Part shown: positions 8,054-19,014 of the stretch, one piece after another
How positions within the stretch are numbered: position 1 is the first letter of the stretch
Layout of the letters: every line of letters starts with the position of its first letter
Assembly (NCBI GenBank): GCA_026126205.1
Contig: JAHCJP010000001.1
Coordinates: 248,001 to 312,000 of the forward strand
Reading direction: 5' to 3'
Source of the DNA: Maricaulaceae bacterium
GTDB taxonomy: Bacteria > Pseudomonadota > Alphaproteobacteria > Caulobacterales > Maricaulaceae
DNA: 64,000 nt
Made by a program: the position numbers and the translations under genes
The notes under the pieces: model-generated
Databases searched by the model: none
What the model saw: the letters and a program-made list of their open reading frames with translations, nothing else
What the model was told of the DNA's origin: nothing

Positions 8054-9934
8054 CTACTGCGCGGCCGCTGCTTCAAACGCCTCCACCGCCGTCAGCCATT
8101 TCTCTTCCGCCGCGGCGATCAACGCCTCGGCCCTGGCGCGCTTGATCTGCAATTCCGTCGCGGTTTTCGGGTCGCGCTGATAGAGGCCCGGCGCGGCGAG
8201 GCCGCGGTCGATCACCGCCAATACGCCGCGCAGCCGCTCCGCCTCGCGCTCCCATTTCTCGGCCTCGGCCTTCAGCGGCTTGATCGCCTCGCGCTGCGCC
8301 GCCGCTTCCTGGCGGCGTCCGGCTTTCGGGTCCGCGGCCAGCTTGCGCTTGCCGGTCTCCGCCCGTCCCGGGCGTTCGGACAGGCTGGCGCGATAGTCGT
8401 CGATATCGCCGTCATAGGGTTTCACCGTTCCATCCGCGCACAGCCACAACCGGTCGACGCAGGCCTCGATCAGCCGCCGGTCGTGGGTGATCAGGATCAC
8501 CGCGCCCTCATAGGCGTTCAGCGCGTCGACCAGCGCCGCGCGGCTGTCCATGTCGAGATGGTTGGTCGGCTCGTCCAGGATCAGCATGTGCGGGCCGTCG
8601 AACACGATCAGGTTCAGCAACAGCCGCGCTTTCTCGCCTCCCGACAGGTCCTTGGCCGGCGTCTCCTGCAACGCATAGGGCAGGCCGAAACGCGCCAGGC
8701 GCGAGCGGCGCTGCGCCTCGGTGGCGTCGGGCATGCGCTCCAGCACGTGCTGATAAGCCGACACCTCCGGCGACAGGGCGTCGATCTGGTGCTGGGCGAA
8801 ATAGGCCGCCGTCAGCTTCTTGTGCTTGCGCAGATAGCCGGAGAGCGGAGCGAGCCGGTCACAGAGCAGTTTGGCCAGCGTCGACTTGCCGGCGCCGTTG
8901 CGGCCCAGAATGCCGATGCGGTCGTCGGGGTCGATGCGCAGGTTCAGATCGCGCAGCACCGGCCGGTCCGGATCGTAGCCGGCGTCCAATCCCTCCATGC
9001 GCACGATCGGCGGCGCCATGCGCCGCTGCGGGTTGGGCAGATCGAACGGCGCGATGGGATCCTCAACCACCGTCGGGATCGGCTGCATCTTCTCCAGCCT
9101 CTTGACGCGGCTTTGCGCCTGGCGCGCCTTGCTGGCCTTGGCCTTGAATCGGTCGACGAACGCCTGTAGCCGCCGCCGCTCCGCTTCCTGCTTGTCCTTC
9201 AGCTTGATCTGCAGGCGCTGACGCTCGGCCAGTTGCCGCTCGAAATCGTCATAGCCGCCTTGCCAGACCGTCACCTTGCCGCCCTTCATGTGGGCGATGC
9301 AGGTCATGGCGCCGTTCAGCAGTTCGCGGTCGTGGCTGATCACCAGCGCCGCGCCGGGAAAGGTCTTCAGATAGCTTTCCAGCCACACCGCGCCCTCGAG
9401 GTCGAGATAGTTGGTCGGTTCGTCCAGCAGCAGCACGTCCGGCTGGGCGAACAGGGTGGCGGCCAGCGCCACGCGCATCCGCCAGCCGCCGGAGAATTCC
9501 GAACACGGCCGCCGCTGGTCCGCGGCGGAAAAGCCGAGGCCGGACAGGATCGCCCCCGCCCGCGCCTCGGCCGCATGGGCGCCGATATCGGCCAGCCGCG
9601 TCTGGATCTCGGCGATGCGGGCGGGGTCCGCCGCCGTCTCGGCCTCGGCCAGCAGGGCGGCGCGTTCAAGGTCGGCGGCCAGCACGGTCTCCATCAGCGT
9701 GCGCGGCCCGCCCGGCGCTTCCTGGTCGACGAAGCCGATGCGCGCGCCTTTGCGCAGGCGCGCCTCGCCAGCCTCGGGGCTCAGCTCGCCCTTGATGATG
9801 CGGAACAGGGTCGACTTGCCGCAGCCATTGCGGCCCACAAGCCCCATCTTCGCCTTCGGCGGAAGGGCGAAGGTGGCCTGGTCGATCAGCAGGCGACCGT
9901 CGACGCGGTAGACGAGGTCGTTGACATGCAGCAT
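8054..9934 (-). CDS. ABC-F family ATPase (YheS/Uup type), translation-associated
   Basis: 626 residues with two ABC domains and no membrane segments. The first Walker A is GRNGCGKST (about 34-42), signature [11 protein letters not shown], Walker [14 protein letters not shown]. The linker (about 235-300) contains [20 protein letters not shown], matching the P-site tRNA-interaction motif region of YheS-like ABC-F proteins. The second domain has [20 protein letters not shown] and [11 protein letters not shown]. The C-terminal 80 residues are a charged coiled coil, as in Uup/YheS. ABC-F proteins act on ribosomes (E-site binding, stalled or difficult translation). It stands alone, divergent from ndk by about 94 bp. 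Family certain; exact subgroup less so. Confidence 0.88.
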   Translation of the reverse strand: MLHVNDLVYRVDGRLLIDQATFALPPKAKMGLVGRNGCGKSTLFRIIKGELSPEAGEARLRKGARIGFVDQEAPGGPRTLMETVLAADLERAALLAEAETAADPARIAEIQTRLADIGAHAAEARAGAILSGLGFSAADQRRPCSEFSGGWRMRVALAATLFAQPDVLLLDEPTNYLDLEGAVWLESYLKTFPGAALVISHDRELLNGAMTCIAHMKGGKVTVWQGGYDDFERQLAERQRLQIKLKDKQEAERRRLQAFVDRFKAKASKARQAQSRVKRLEKMQPIPTVVEDPIAPFDLPNPQRRMAPPIVRMEGLDAGYDPDRPVLRDLNLRIDPDDRIGILGRNGAGKSTLAKLLCDRLAPLSGYLRKHKKLTAAYFAQHQIDALSPEVSAYQHVLERMPDATEAQRRSRLARFGLPYALQETPAKDLSGGEKARLLLNLIVFDGPHMLILDEPTNHLDMDSRAALVDALNAYEGAVILITHDRRLIEACVDRLWLCADGTVKPYDGDIDDYRASLSERPGRAETGKRKLAADPKAGRRQEAAAQREAIKPLKAEAEKWEREAERLRGVLAVIDRGLAAPGLYQRDPKTATELQIKRARAEALIAAAEEKWLTAVEAFEAAAAQ

Positions 9935-10028
9935 GGCGCGCGCACTAGCACGCCTTCACAGGCGGAAAAAGCGCCGCTATAAGCCGCCGGACTTTCAACC
10001 TCCCCAGAGATTTCACGGAGCATTCCCG

Positions 10029-10451
10029 ATGGCGCTGCAGCGCACCTTCTCCATCATCAAGCCGGACGCGACGAAACGGAACCTGACCGGCAAGATCAAC
10101 GCCATGATCGAGGCCGCGGGCCTGCGCATCATCGCGCAAAAGCGCCTGCGCCTGTCGCGCGCCCAGGCCGAGGGCTTCTACGCCGTCCACCGCGAGCGCC
10201 CCTTCTTCAAGGACCTGGTCGAGTTCATGGTCTCCGGCCCGGTCGTGGTGCAGGTGCTGGAGGGCGAAAACGCCATCGCGAAGTATCGCGAGGTGATGGG
10301 CGCCACCAACCCGGCCAACGCCGATGAAGGCACCATCCGCAAGACCTTCGCCGAATCGATCGAGGCCAATTCGGTGCATGGCTCCGACGCCCCGGAAACC
10401 GCGGCGCAGGAGATCAGATATTTCTTCTCGGACATCGAGATCGTCGGCTGA
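10029..10451 (+). CDS. ndk: Nucleoside diphosphate kinase
   Basis: A 140-residue protein of standard Ndk length, transferring phosphate from NTPs to NDPs via a phosphohistidine. It starts [14 protein letters not shown]. The catalytic His lies in NSVHGSD, which I place at residue 117, the same number as in E. coli. Other hallmarks are the nucleotide-binding [11 protein letters not shown] and [14 protein letters not shown] segments. A GGAG at 10017-10020 precedes ATG 10029 with good spacing. The frame is open upstream to 9921, but that part overlaps the divergent ABC-F start region. The gene ends in a strong terminator. Confidence 0.97.
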   Translation: MALQRTFSIIKPDATKRNLTGKINAMIEAAGLRIIAQKRLRLSRAQAEGFYAVHRERPFFKDLVEFMVSGPVVVQVLEGENAIAKYREVMGATNPANADEGTIRKTFAESIEANSVHGSDAPETAAQEIRYFFSDIEIVG

Positions 10452-10474
10452 TCTTCATCTGATGCGTGAAGGCG

Positions 10475-10503
10475 AAAGCCCGGCGGAAACGCCGGGCTTT
10501 TTT
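10475..10503 (+). terminator. Intrinsic terminator after ndk, probably bidirectional
   Basis: A perfect 11-bp stem, AAAGCCCGGCG (10475-10485) pairing with CGCCGGGCTTT (10490-10500), is closed by a GAAA tetraloop and followed by more T residues to 10503. Because the stem begins with A residues, the same hairpin presents a T run to transcripts from the other strand. It therefore also sits at the end of purN, whose stop begins at 10504. It is the clearest rho-independent terminator in the window. Confidence 0.92.
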
Positions 10504-11151
10504 CTATTCAGGCCACATCAGCAACGGTGTTTCCGCTGACAAACCGTCAACCCTCACCCGCTCTTCCACCACCCTTGCGCGGTCCTGGCAGTAGAGTTTC
10601 AGGCACAGCGGGTAGAGCCGGTGCTCCGCCGTCAGCACCCGGGCGGCGAGCGCGTCCGGCGTATCATCCGCCAGCACCGGCACGGCGGCCTGGCCGATGA
10701 TCGGCCCGTCGTCCATAGCCGGGCGCACGATGTGCACCGTGCAGCCGTGCAGCTTCACCCCGGCGGCCAGCGCGCGGGCATGGGTGTCCAGCCCCTTGAA
10801 GCTTGGCAGCAGCGAGGGGTGGATGTTCAGAAGCCGGTCGCGCCAGCGCTCGGTGAAGTCGGCGCTGAGCAAGCGCATGAACCCGGCGAGGCAGATGATC
10901 TCCGCGCCGCTGGCGCGGACCAGGGAGTCGAGCGCTTCCTCGAAGGCTTCGCGGCTGTCATAGCCCTTGCGGTCCAGCGCCGCGGCGGGAACGCCGGCTT
11001 GCTCAGCGGTTTTCAGGCCCGCGGCGTCCGGCTTGTCAGCCGCGACCAGCACGATCTCGGCCGGATAGTCCGGCGCCTTCGCGGCCTCCAGCAGCGCCGC
11101 CATGTTGGAGCCGCGCCCCGAGATCAGGATGGCGACCCTGCGCCGCGCCAT
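10504..11151 (-). CDS. purN: Phosphoribosylglycinamide formyltransferase (GART)
   Basis: 215 residues. It transfers a formyl group from 10-formyl-THF to GAR in purine synthesis. Motifs: ILISGRGSNMAAL at the N-terminus (phosphate binding), EIICLAGFMRLL, NIHPSLLPSFKGLD (catalytic Asn/His region), HGCTVH, and DDGPIIGQAAVPV with the catalytic Asp. Length is typical. It lies 1 bp after the purM stop on the same strand, giving a purM-purN operon. It meets ndk convergently at a shared terminator. Confidence 0.96.
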   Translation of the reverse strand: MARRRVAILISGRGSNMAALLEAAKAPDYPAEIVLVAADKPDAAGLKTAEQAGVPAAALDRKGYDSREAFEEALDSLVRASGAEIICLAGFMRLLSADFTERWRDRLLNIHPSLLPSFKGLDTHARALAAGVKLHGCTVHIVRPAMDDGPIIGQAAVPVLADDTPDALAARVLTAEHRLYPLCLKLYCQDRARVVEERVRVDGLSAETPLLMWPE

Positions 11152-11152
11152 C

Positions 11153-12181
<1,029 letters not shown>

Positions 12182-12310
12182 CGGGGCTCCGCGGGGCGGG
12201 GGTCGTCAGGCGGCCTTTTGGCCCATGCGCCGGATGCGCGCAAGGCGGCTTCACCCGCGCCGCAGGCCCGGTATAGTCGCAGCCGCAAGTTCGCAACAGG
12301 AGTCCATTCC

Positions 12311-13363
12311 GTGCGCCATGTCCTCGCCGCGCTGATCCTGGTTCTCGCCGCCGCCGCCGGCGCCGCCGCCCAGGGGCCCTACACCGTGTCGCGCGTGCCC
12401 ATCGACGCCACGGCGTCAAACACTTTCGAGGCCCAGGCCATCGCCCTGCGCCAGGGCCAGGCCGAGGCCGCCCGGCGGCTGATCGACCGCCTGACCCTGT
12501 TCGAGGACCGGATGGAGGCCAGCCTGCCGCCGCTGTCGAACGAGGAGATCGCCGAGCTGATCGCCGGCTTGCAGATCGCCGACGAGCGCCGCAGCGGCAC
12601 CCGCTATATCGGCGTGCTGACGGTGAATTTCGATCCGCGCGCCGTGCGCCGCTGGCTGCAGTCGCACCGCGTGCCGTTCGTGGAGGCGCAGGCCCGCCCG
12701 GTGGTGGTGCTGCCGGTGCTGCACACGGAAGAGGACGGGGCGGCTCTGTGGGACGGTAATCCCTGGCGCGAGACCTGGACGGAGATCGACGCCGCCAATG
12801 CGCTGGCGCCGGTGATATTGCCTTCGCGCGAAACGGGCCGGTCGCTGATTTCGGCTTCGGCCGCGACCGCGATGGATGTTGACGCCCTGCGCGACGTGGC
12901 GCTGGCCCATGGCGCGGCCGAGGTGGCGGTGCTGATCGCCCGCGGCGGCGAGGACGGCATGCGGTATCAGGGCGCGGTGTTCAGTTTCGCCGATCCGTCA
13001 GGAGAGCCGGTGCGCGCGCCTGTCACCGCCTCTGCCGGCGGTTTCCGCGCCGCCGCCCAGCGCTTCATCGCCGACCGTGAGGAAGCGTGGAAGCGCAGCG
13101 CCATCGTCCGCGGCGGCGAGGGCGGGGAGTTCGCCGTGACCGTGCTCTATGGCGGGATTTCGGAATGGCAGGCCCTGCGCGGCGCCATCACCGGAGCGTC
13201 GCTGGTCACCAATGCGCGGCTGGACGCGCTGTCGCGCGACGGGGCGATGATGACCCTGACCCATCGCGGCGACCGCGCGCAGTTGATCACCGAACTGGAC
13301 GCCCGCGGCGCGGCGCTGACAGAGGACCGGGAAATGGGCTGGGTGATCCGCCCGGCGCGCTGA
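12311..13363 (+). CDS. DUF2066 family exported protein
   Basis: 350 residues starting with GTG at 12311, chosen because AGGAG lies 8 bases upstream (12298-12302) and the first 20 residues are a signal peptide (VLAALILVLAAAAGAAAQ). The mature part begins YTVSRVPIDATASNTFEAQA, with GQAEAARRLIDRLT and a GVLTVNFDPRAVRRWL segment, the hallmarks of DUF2066. The function of the family is unknown; it is predicted periplasmic. In alphaproteobacteria, DUF2066 genes are often found beside hdaA, as here (9 bp upstream of it). The large upstream open frame overlaps purM on the other strand and is not coding. Confidence 0.85.
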   Translation: MRHVLAALILVLAAAAGAAAQGPYTVSRVPIDATASNTFEAQAIALRQGQAEAARRLIDRLTLFEDRMEASLPPLSNEEIAELIAGLQIADERRSGTRYIGVLTVNFDPRAVRRWLQSHRVPFVEAQARPVVVLPVLHTEEDGAALWDGNPWRETWTEIDAANALAPVILPSRETGRSLISASAATAMDVDALRDVALAHGAAEVAVLIARGGEDGMRYQGAVFSFADPSGEPVRAPVTASAGGFRAAAQRFIADREEAWKRSAIVRGGEGGEFAVTVLYGGISEWQALRGAITGASLVTNARLDALSRDGAMMTLTHRGDRAQLITELDARGAALTEDREMGWVIRPAR

Positions 13364-13372
13364 GCCTTCGAC

Positions 13373-14059
13373 ATGGAAACGCAACTGGTTCTGGACCTGC
13401 CGCACCGCGAGGATTTCAGCGCGGCGCGCTTCATCGCGGGCGACAGCAACGCCGAGGCGCGGGCGGCGCTGGCGCGCTGGCGCGACTGGCCGAAAGGGGC
13501 GCTGGCGCTGGTCGGCCCGCCGGGGACAGGCAAATCGCATCTGGGCGCGATGTGGCGCGAGGAGACGGGCGCCGCGGCGCCCGGGCGCGCGCGCCTGCCG
13601 GCGTTTCTGGACGCCGCACCCTCCGGCCGCCCGGTGCTGGTGGAGGATGCGGACCAGGGTGTCGACGAAATGGCGCTGTTCCACCTTCTCAACCGCGCCG
13701 CGACGGGCGCCTGTCCGGCTGTGCTGCTGACGGCGCAGACCGCGCCGGGGCGGTGGCCGGTGGCGACGCCGGACCTGGCCTCGCGCCTGAAGGCGCTGGC
13801 GGTGGCGGAGCTGCGAGAGCCGGATGACGCCATGCTGCGACGGCTGCTGGAAAAATTGTTCCGCGATAGACAGGCCCCGGTAACGGACGGTCTGATAGAT
13901 TACCTGCTGCCGCGGATGGAGCGCTCGGTCGCCGCAGCGCGGCGGCTGGTCGAGGCGCTGGACCGCACGGCGCTGGCGCGGCGCACGCCGGTGACCCGGG
14001 CCGTGGCCCGCAGCGTTCTGGACGGCTGGCGCGAGGACGGCGAAGGGGGGGATTCGTGA
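13373..14059 (+). CDS. hdaA: DnaA regulatory inactivator HdaA (Hda homologue)
   Basis: 228 residues, resembling only the AAA+ part of DnaA. The N-terminus [10 protein letters not shown] contains a beta-clamp-binding motif like the QL-x-L-x-L motif of Hda. Walker A GPPGTGKS lies at about 48-55, and a Walker B-like PVLVEDAD near 87-94. The sensor/lid region includes [20 protein letters not shown], as in DnaA. No DnaA DNA-binding domain follows. In Caulobacter, HdaA promotes hydrolysis of DnaA-ATP when bound to the sliding clamp, preventing over-initiation. The stop overlaps the ppk start (GTGA at 14056-14059), as expected for a coupled operon. Confidence 0.9.
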   Translation: METQLVLDLPHREDFSAARFIAGDSNAEARAALARWRDWPKGALALVGPPGTGKSHLGAMWREETGAAAPGRARLPAFLDAAPSGRPVLVEDADQGVDEMALFHLLNRAATGACPAVLLTAQTAPGRWPVATPDLASRLKALAVAELREPDDAMLRRLLEKLFRDRQAPVTDGLIDYLLPRMERSVAAARRLVEALDRTALARRTPVTRAVARSVLDGWREDGEGGDS

Positions 14060-16239
14060 ATCTCGGTTACGCCCGTAACCTGACCGGCGGCGCCAAGGCC
14101 ATGACCGCGCCCGAGCGGTTCCTGAACCGCGAACTGTCATGGCTGCAGTTCAACATGCGCGTGCTGGAGGAGGCGCTGAACAAGCGCCATCCGCTGCTGG
14201 AGCGGCTGCGCTTTCTGTCGATCTCTGCCAGCAATCTCGACGAGTTCTACATGGTGCGCGTCGCCGGCCTGCGCGCCCAGTTCCGCAAAGGCGTCACCAC
14301 GCCCAGCATCGACGGGCTGACGCCGGCCGAACAACTGGCGCGCATCAACCAGTTCGCCGGCGAACTGATGGACCAGCAATTGTCCTGCTGGCGGCGGCTG
14401 AAGCCGGCGCTGGCGCGCGCCGGGGTGAAGGTGCTGGACGCGGACGAGCTGAGCCGCGCCGACCTTGAGTGGCTGCGCGAGGATTTCCTGAACCACATCC
14501 TGCCGGTTCTGACGCCGCTGGCGGTTGACCCGGCGCACCCATTCCCCTTCCTGCCCAATCTGGGCTTCGCCCTGGCGCTGAAGCTGCGGCGCGCGGGCGC
14601 GGCGAAGAGCATGACGGCGCTGGTGCCGTTGCCGTCGGGCGTACGGCGCTTCGTGGAGCTGCCGACGCGGCGGCGGACGAAAGAAGGCGCGCCGGTAAAA
14701 CGTTTCGTGGCGCTGGAGACGGCGCTGATCCTGTTCCTGGACCTGCTGTTCCCCGGCTACGAGCTGACCGGCAAGGGTGCTTTCCGCATTATCCGCGACA
14801 GTGACATCGAGGTGGAGGAGGAGTCCGAGGACCTGGTTCTGGAGTTCGAGAACCTGTTGAAACAGCGCCGCCGCGGCCGCCTGGTGCGGCTGAAGATGGA
14901 CGCCGGCATGCCGGAGGACCTGCGCGCATTCATCGCCCAGCATCTCGACGCCGAGCCGCAGGACCTGGTGGTGGTCGACGGCATACTGGGGCTGTCGCAG
15001 CTGGAGCAGCTGATCACCGCCGACCGGCCCGACCTGCAGTTTCCGCCCTACGAGCCGCGCTATCCCGAACGCATCCGGGAGCATGACGGCGACTGTTTCG
15101 CCGCCATCCGCGCCAAGGACCTGGTGGTTCACCACCCCTATGAAAGCTTCGACGTGGTGGTGCAGTTCATCCGCCAGGCGGCGGCGGACCCGGACGTGGT
15201 GGCGATCAAGCAGACGCTGTATCGCACCTCCAAGCATTCGCCGATCGTGGCGGCGCTGGTCGAGGCGGCGGAGGCGGGCAAGAACGTCACCGCGCTGGTG
15301 GAGCTGAAGGCCCGGTTCGACGAGGAGGCGAACCTGAAATGGGCGCGCGACCTGGAACGCGCCGGCGTGCAGGTGGTCTATGGCTTCGTCACCTACAAGA
15401 CCCACGCCAAGATCAGCCTGGTGGTGCGCCGCGAGGGCCGCGACCTGCGCACCTACGCCCATTTCGGCACCGGCAATTATCACCCGATCACGGCGCGCAT
15501 CTACACCGACCTGTCGCTGTTCACCGCCGACCCGGCGCTGGGCCGCGACGCGGGCCGGGTGTTCAACTACGTCACCGGCTACGCCAGCCTGGAGGGGCTG
15601 GAGCGGCTGGCGATCTCGCCCGTGAACATGAAGTCGACCCTGCTGAGCCTGATCGACCAGGAGATCGCCAACGCGCGCGAGGGCAAGCCCGCCGCGATCT
15701 GGGCGAAGATGAACTCGCTGGTGCATCCGGAGGTGATCGACGCCCTCTACCGCGCCAGCCAGGCCGGCGTACGCGTGGAATTGGTGGTGCGCGGCATCTG
15801 CTGTCTGCGGCCGGGGGTGCGCGGGCTGTCGGACAATATCCGCGTCAAGAGCATCGTCGGGCGGTTTCTGGAACACTCCCGCATCGTCTGCTTCGCCAAT
15901 GGCGCGGCGATCCCCGGCCCGTCGACCAAGGTGTTCCTCTCGTCCGCCGACTGGATGCCGCGCAATCTCGACCGGCGCGTCGAACTGCTGATCCCGATCC
16001 ACAACCCGACGGTCCACCGCCAGGTGCTGGAACAGATCATGGTCGCCAATCTGAACGACGAGGAGCAGAGCTGGTACATGCAGCCGAACGGCGAATACGA
16101 ACGGGTGGACGCCGACAAGCTCGACAAACCGTTCAACGCCCACAAATGGTTCATGACCAATCCCAGCCTGTCCGGGCGCGGGCAGGCGCTGAAGAATGAC
16201 CAGCCGCAGACCCTGCCCAACCAGGGGCCGCGGCTTTGA
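14056..16239 (+). CDS. ppk: Polyphosphate kinase 1
   Basis: 727 residues from GTG 14056 (712 if ATG 14101 is used, beginning [15 protein letters not shown]). PPK1 makes polyphosphate from ATP. N domain: [16 protein letters not shown] and [14 protein letters not shown]. Phospholipase-D-like catalytic domains: [26 protein letters not shown] with the autophosphorylated His near 450, [17 protein letters not shown], and the second catalytic His in [10 protein letters not shown]. The GTG overlaps the hdaA stop and the ppk stop overlaps ppx, so hdaA-ppk-ppx are one transcription unit. Which start is used cannot be decided; GTG gives coupling, ATG gives the more familiar N-terminus. Confidence 0.95.
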   Translation: MNLGYARNLTGGAKAMTAPERFLNRELSWLQFNMRVLEEALNKRHPLLERLRFLSISASNLDEFYMVRVAGLRAQFRKGVTTPSIDGLTPAEQLARINQFAGELMDQQLSCWRRLKPALARAGVKVLDADELSRADLEWLREDFLNHILPVLTPLAVDPAHPFPFLPNLGFALALKLRRAGAAKSMTALVPLPSGVRRFVELPTRRRTKEGAPVKRFVALETALILFLDLLFPGYELTGKGAFRIIRDSDIEVEEESEDLVLEFENLLKQRRRGRLVRLKMDAGMPEDLRAFIAQHLDAEPQDLVVVDGILGLSQLEQLITADRPDLQFPPYEPRYPERIREHDGDCFAAIRAKDLVVHHPYESFDVVVQFIRQAAADPDVVAIKQTLYRTSKHSPIVAALVEAAEAGKNVTALVELKARFDEEANLKWARDLERAGVQVVYGFVTYKTHAKISLVVRREGRDLRTYAHFGTGNYHPITARIYTDLSLFTADPALGRDAGRVFNYVTGYASLEGLERLAISPVNMKSTLLSLIDQEIANAREGKPAAIWAKMNSLVHPEVIDALYRASQAGVRVELVVRGICCLRPGVRGLSDNIRVKSIVGRFLEHSRIVCFANGAAIPGPSTKVFLSSADWMPRNLDRRVELLIPIHNPTVHRQVLEQIMVANLNDEEQSWYMQPNGEYERVDADKLDKPFNAHKWFMTNPSLSGRGQALKNDQPQTLPNQGPRL

Positions 16240-17771
16240 CGGCGCCGGGCGAGGGCTCGCGCGCGCTAACGCAACCGCAGGAGAACGCGGTCAGCCGCGA
16301 CGTCGCGGTGATCGACATCGGATCCAACTCGGTGCGGCTGGTGCATTTCCGGCTTGAGGGCCGGGCGCTGTGGCCGGTGTTCAACGAAAAGGTTTCCGCC
16401 GGGCTCGGCCGCGGCGTCGAGACGGACGGGCGGCTGCACCCGGAAGGGGTGGAGACCGCGGTGCGCACCCTGAAGCGTTTCGCACAGTTGATGGAAGCCA
16501 AGGCGGTCAGCGAGCGCATCGTCGTGGCCACCGCCGCCGTGCGCCTGGCGGAGGATGGCGCGGCGTTCCTGGAGCGCGTGCGCGCCGAAACCGGCCTGGA
16601 GCCGCGGCTGCTGTCGGGGGAGGAGGAAGCGCGTCTGTCGGCGCTGGGCGTGATCGCCGGCTGCCCCGGCGCGGCGGGCGTGGCCGGCGACCTGGGCGGC
16701 GCCAGCCTTGAGCTGACCTGCGTTGAGGGCGGGCGCACCGGCGCAGGAGTCACCCTGTCGCTGGGGCCGATGTCGTTCCGGCCGAAACTGCTGGCGGATT
16801 ACAAGGCCCTGAAGGCCGCGATCGACGAGCGCCTGGCGCCCGCCGTGGATATTCTGACGAACAGCGGCGACCGTTTCTACGCCGTCGGCGGCGCCTGGCG
16901 GGCGCTGGCGCAACTGTCGATGACGGCGCGCGGCTATCCGCTGCGCGTGCTGCACCAGTACGCCCTGACCCGCGACGAGGTGTCGAAGATCGCCGACTTC
17001 GCCAGCAAGACCAGCCCGGAGGCGCTGGCCGGAACGCCCGGCATGTCCAACCGCCGCGCCGAGACGCTGCCCTTCGCCGGGCTGATCCTGAAACGGCTGA
17101 TGAAGCTCGGAAAATTCAAGCGCGTGGTGTTCTCGGCCTATGGCCTGCGCGAAGGGGCGATGTTCGACCGCATGCCGGAATCGTTGCAGCGGGAGGATCC
17201 GCTGGCGGCGGCGGCGGATTCGATGACGCGGCCCGCCGCGCCGTCGCCCGGTTTCGGCGCCGCCCTGTCGGTCTGGACGGAGCGGATTTTCGAGCGCCGT
17301 CCGGAATTGTTCGGCCCCGGCGCCGACCGCCGCCTGCGCGACGCCGCGGCGCGAATGACCGACCTGGGCGCCCGTTTCCATCCCGATCACCGGGCGGACC
17401 TGGCGCGTGAACAGGTGTTGTATGCGCCGTTCGCTGGCGCGACCCACCCGGAACGGGCCTTTCTGGCGCTGGCGATTCATTACCGCTACGCCGGCTACAA
17501 CGCCTCCTACCCGTCTTCGCCTTTTGACGCCCTGCTCAACGCCGGACAGCGCGAGGCCGCGCAGGCGCTGGGCCTGGCGCTGCGGCTGGGGGCGGGGCTG
17601 TCCGGGCGCTCCGTGGCGCTGCTGAACCGGTTCGCCGTAAGCCTGGACGGCGGATCGCTAACGCTGGTCATGCCGCAGGCGGTCAGCGGCCTGGCGGTGG
17701 AGAACGCCCTCAACCGGTTTCACCGGTTGGCGCAGGCGCTGGAGGCGCGCCCGGTGATCGTCGAGACCTAG
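16236..17771 (+). CDS. ppx: Exopolyphosphatase, Ppx/GppA family
   Basis: 511 residues from a TTG start overlapping the ppk stop (TTGA at 16236-16239). The ASKHA-fold signature is [15 protein letters not shown] (about 25-39), followed by [26 protein letters not shown] and [12 protein letters not shown] (phosphate loop). Near 220, [12 protein letters not shown], and a C-terminal helical domain with [16 protein letters not shown]. It hydrolyses polyphosphate, opposing ppk just upstream; GppA activity on pppGpp is possible. The first 20 residues are poorly conserved, so the true start may be slightly downstream. The 3' end overlaps rnd by 4 bp, convergent. Confidence 0.92.
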   Translation: MTAPGEGSRALTQPQENAVSRDVAVIDIGSNSVRLVHFRLEGRALWPVFNEKVSAGLGRGVETDGRLHPEGVETAVRTLKRFAQLMEAKAVSERIVVATAAVRLAEDGAAFLERVRAETGLEPRLLSGEEEARLSALGVIAGCPGAAGVAGDLGGASLELTCVEGGRTGAGVTLSLGPMSFRPKLLADYKALKAAIDERLAPAVDILTNSGDRFYAVGGAWRALAQLSMTARGYPLRVLHQYALTRDEVSKIADFASKTSPEALAGTPGMSNRRAETLPFAGLILKRLMKLGKFKRVVFSAYGLREGAMFDRMPESLQREDPLAAAADSMTRPAAPSPGFGAALSVWTERIFERRPELFGPGADRRLRDAAARMTDLGARFHPDHRADLAREQVLYAPFAGATHPERAFLALAIHYRYAGYNASYPSSPFDALLNAGQREAAQALGLALRLGAGLSGRSVALLNRFAVSLDGGSLTLVMPQAVSGLAVENALNRFHRLAQALEARPVIVET

Positions 17772-18958
17772 TCTTTGAGGTCCACGGCCACGACGCGGCC
17801 GTTGTGCATTTTCAGCGCCAGTTCGCCGCGCTTCAGACGCAGGGCCGGTTCGCCGAAGGTCTCGCGCCGCCAGCCTTTCAGGGCCGGCACGTCGGCGTCA
17901 TCATCGGCGGCGATCTTCTCCAGCTCCGGCACGGTGGCGATCAGGCGCGGGGCGACGCCCTTTTCCTCGGCCACCAGCTTCAGCAGCACTTTCAGCAGTT
18001 CGGTGGTCGGGCCGGTTCCGTTGGGCGGCGGCGGAGGCGTCTCCACCACCGGCGCGAAAGCCTTCGGGTCCTGCATCGCCTGGCGCATCATCTCGATCAG
18101 GCGCTGGGCGGAGCGCGAGCGTTCGAACCCCTTCGGCACGGCGCGCAGGCCGGCCAGCGCTTCGGCGCTTTGGGGGGCGATGTTGATCACCTCGTACAGC
18201 GCGTCGTCCTTCATCACCCGGCTGCGCGGCGTGTCGCGTTCCTGCGCCTCCAGCTCGCGCCAGGCGGCGGCGGCCTTCAGCGCCGCGAGCCATTTCGGGC
18301 TGTTCTTGCGGATTTTCAGCCGCTTCCAGGCGTCTTCCGGCGTCAGGTTGTAGGTCTGCGGGGCGGTCAGCACCCGCATTTCCTCGCCCAGCCAGTCGAG
18401 GCGCCCGGCGTCCTCCAGCTTGCGGCGCAGTTCCGGATACAGGTCGCGCAGATGCGTGACGTCGGCCAGCGCGTAGACGGTTTGCGCCTCGGACAGCGGG
18501 CGGCGCGACCAGTCGGTGAAGCGCGGCCCCTTGTCCAGACGCCGTTTCAGCACCGCCTGCACCAGGTTGTCGTAGGCGATGGAATCGCCAAGGCCCACGG
18601 CCATCGCCGCCACCTGGGTGTCGAACAGCGGCGCCGGGATCAGCCCGCCGGCCTTGTGATAGAAAATCTCCAGGTCCTGACGCGAGGCGTGGAACACCTT
18701 GGTGATCTTCGGGTCGGCCAGCAGCTCGTAGAAGGGGGCGAGGTCGATACTGTCGGCCAGCGGGTCGATCAGCGCCTCGGTCCCGCCGCCGGCGGCCTGG
18801 ATCAGGCACAGCACCGGCCAGTAGGTCGATTCGCGCATGAACTCGGTGTCCACCGCGACATGGCCGTTGCGGCTCAGCGCCTTGCAGGCCTTGTAAAGCT
18901 CGTCCGTGGTGCGGATCAGCGGCGGCGGGCGGAGAATGGCGGAAGGCTTGGCGTCCAT
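17768..18958 (-). CDS. rnd: Ribonuclease D
   Basis: 396 residues. A DEDD-type 3'-5' exoribonuclease acting in tRNA and stable-RNA 3' maturation. Catalytic motifs: VAVDTEFMRESTYWP (D and E near 37-39), FHASRQDLEIFY (D near 96), and YALADVTHLRDLYPEL (Y and D near 165-169). An HRDC helical domain follows (about 205-285: WRELEAQERDTPRSRVMKDD, MQDPKAFAPVV). Length and layout are standard. It is convergent with ppx and lies downstream of the LplT-like transporter gene on the same strand. The ppx-rnd-aspS neighbourhood resembles Caulobacter. Confidence 0.94.
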   Translation of the reverse strand: MDAKPSAILRPPPLIRTTDELYKACKALSRNGHVAVDTEFMRESTYWPVLCLIQAAGGGTEALIDPLADSIDLAPFYELLADPKITKVFHASRQDLEIFYHKAGGLIPAPLFDTQVAAMAVGLGDSIAYDNLVQAVLKRRLDKGPRFTDWSRRPLSEAQTVYALADVTHLRDLYPELRRKLEDAGRLDWLGEEMRVLTAPQTYNLTPEDAWKRLKIRKNSPKWLAALKAAAAWRELEAQERDTPRSRVMKDDALYEVINIAPQSAEALAGLRAVPKGFERSRSAQRLIEMMRQAMQDPKAFAPVVETPPPPPNGTGPTTELLKVLLKLVAEEKGVAPRLIATVPELEKIAADDDADVPALKGWRRETFGEPALRLKRGELALKMHNGRVVAVDLKD

Positions 18959-19014
18959 TCCGGGCGGTCTAGCGCGGGAATGCGTTTTTGGCGAGGCCGC
19001 CGGGCAAGCGAATG

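Noticed and set aside
14137..16143. A 668-codon open frame antisense to ppk
   Set aside because: Same GC-driven effect; composition is compositionally biased and no motif is present, while ppk has intact catalytic motifs.
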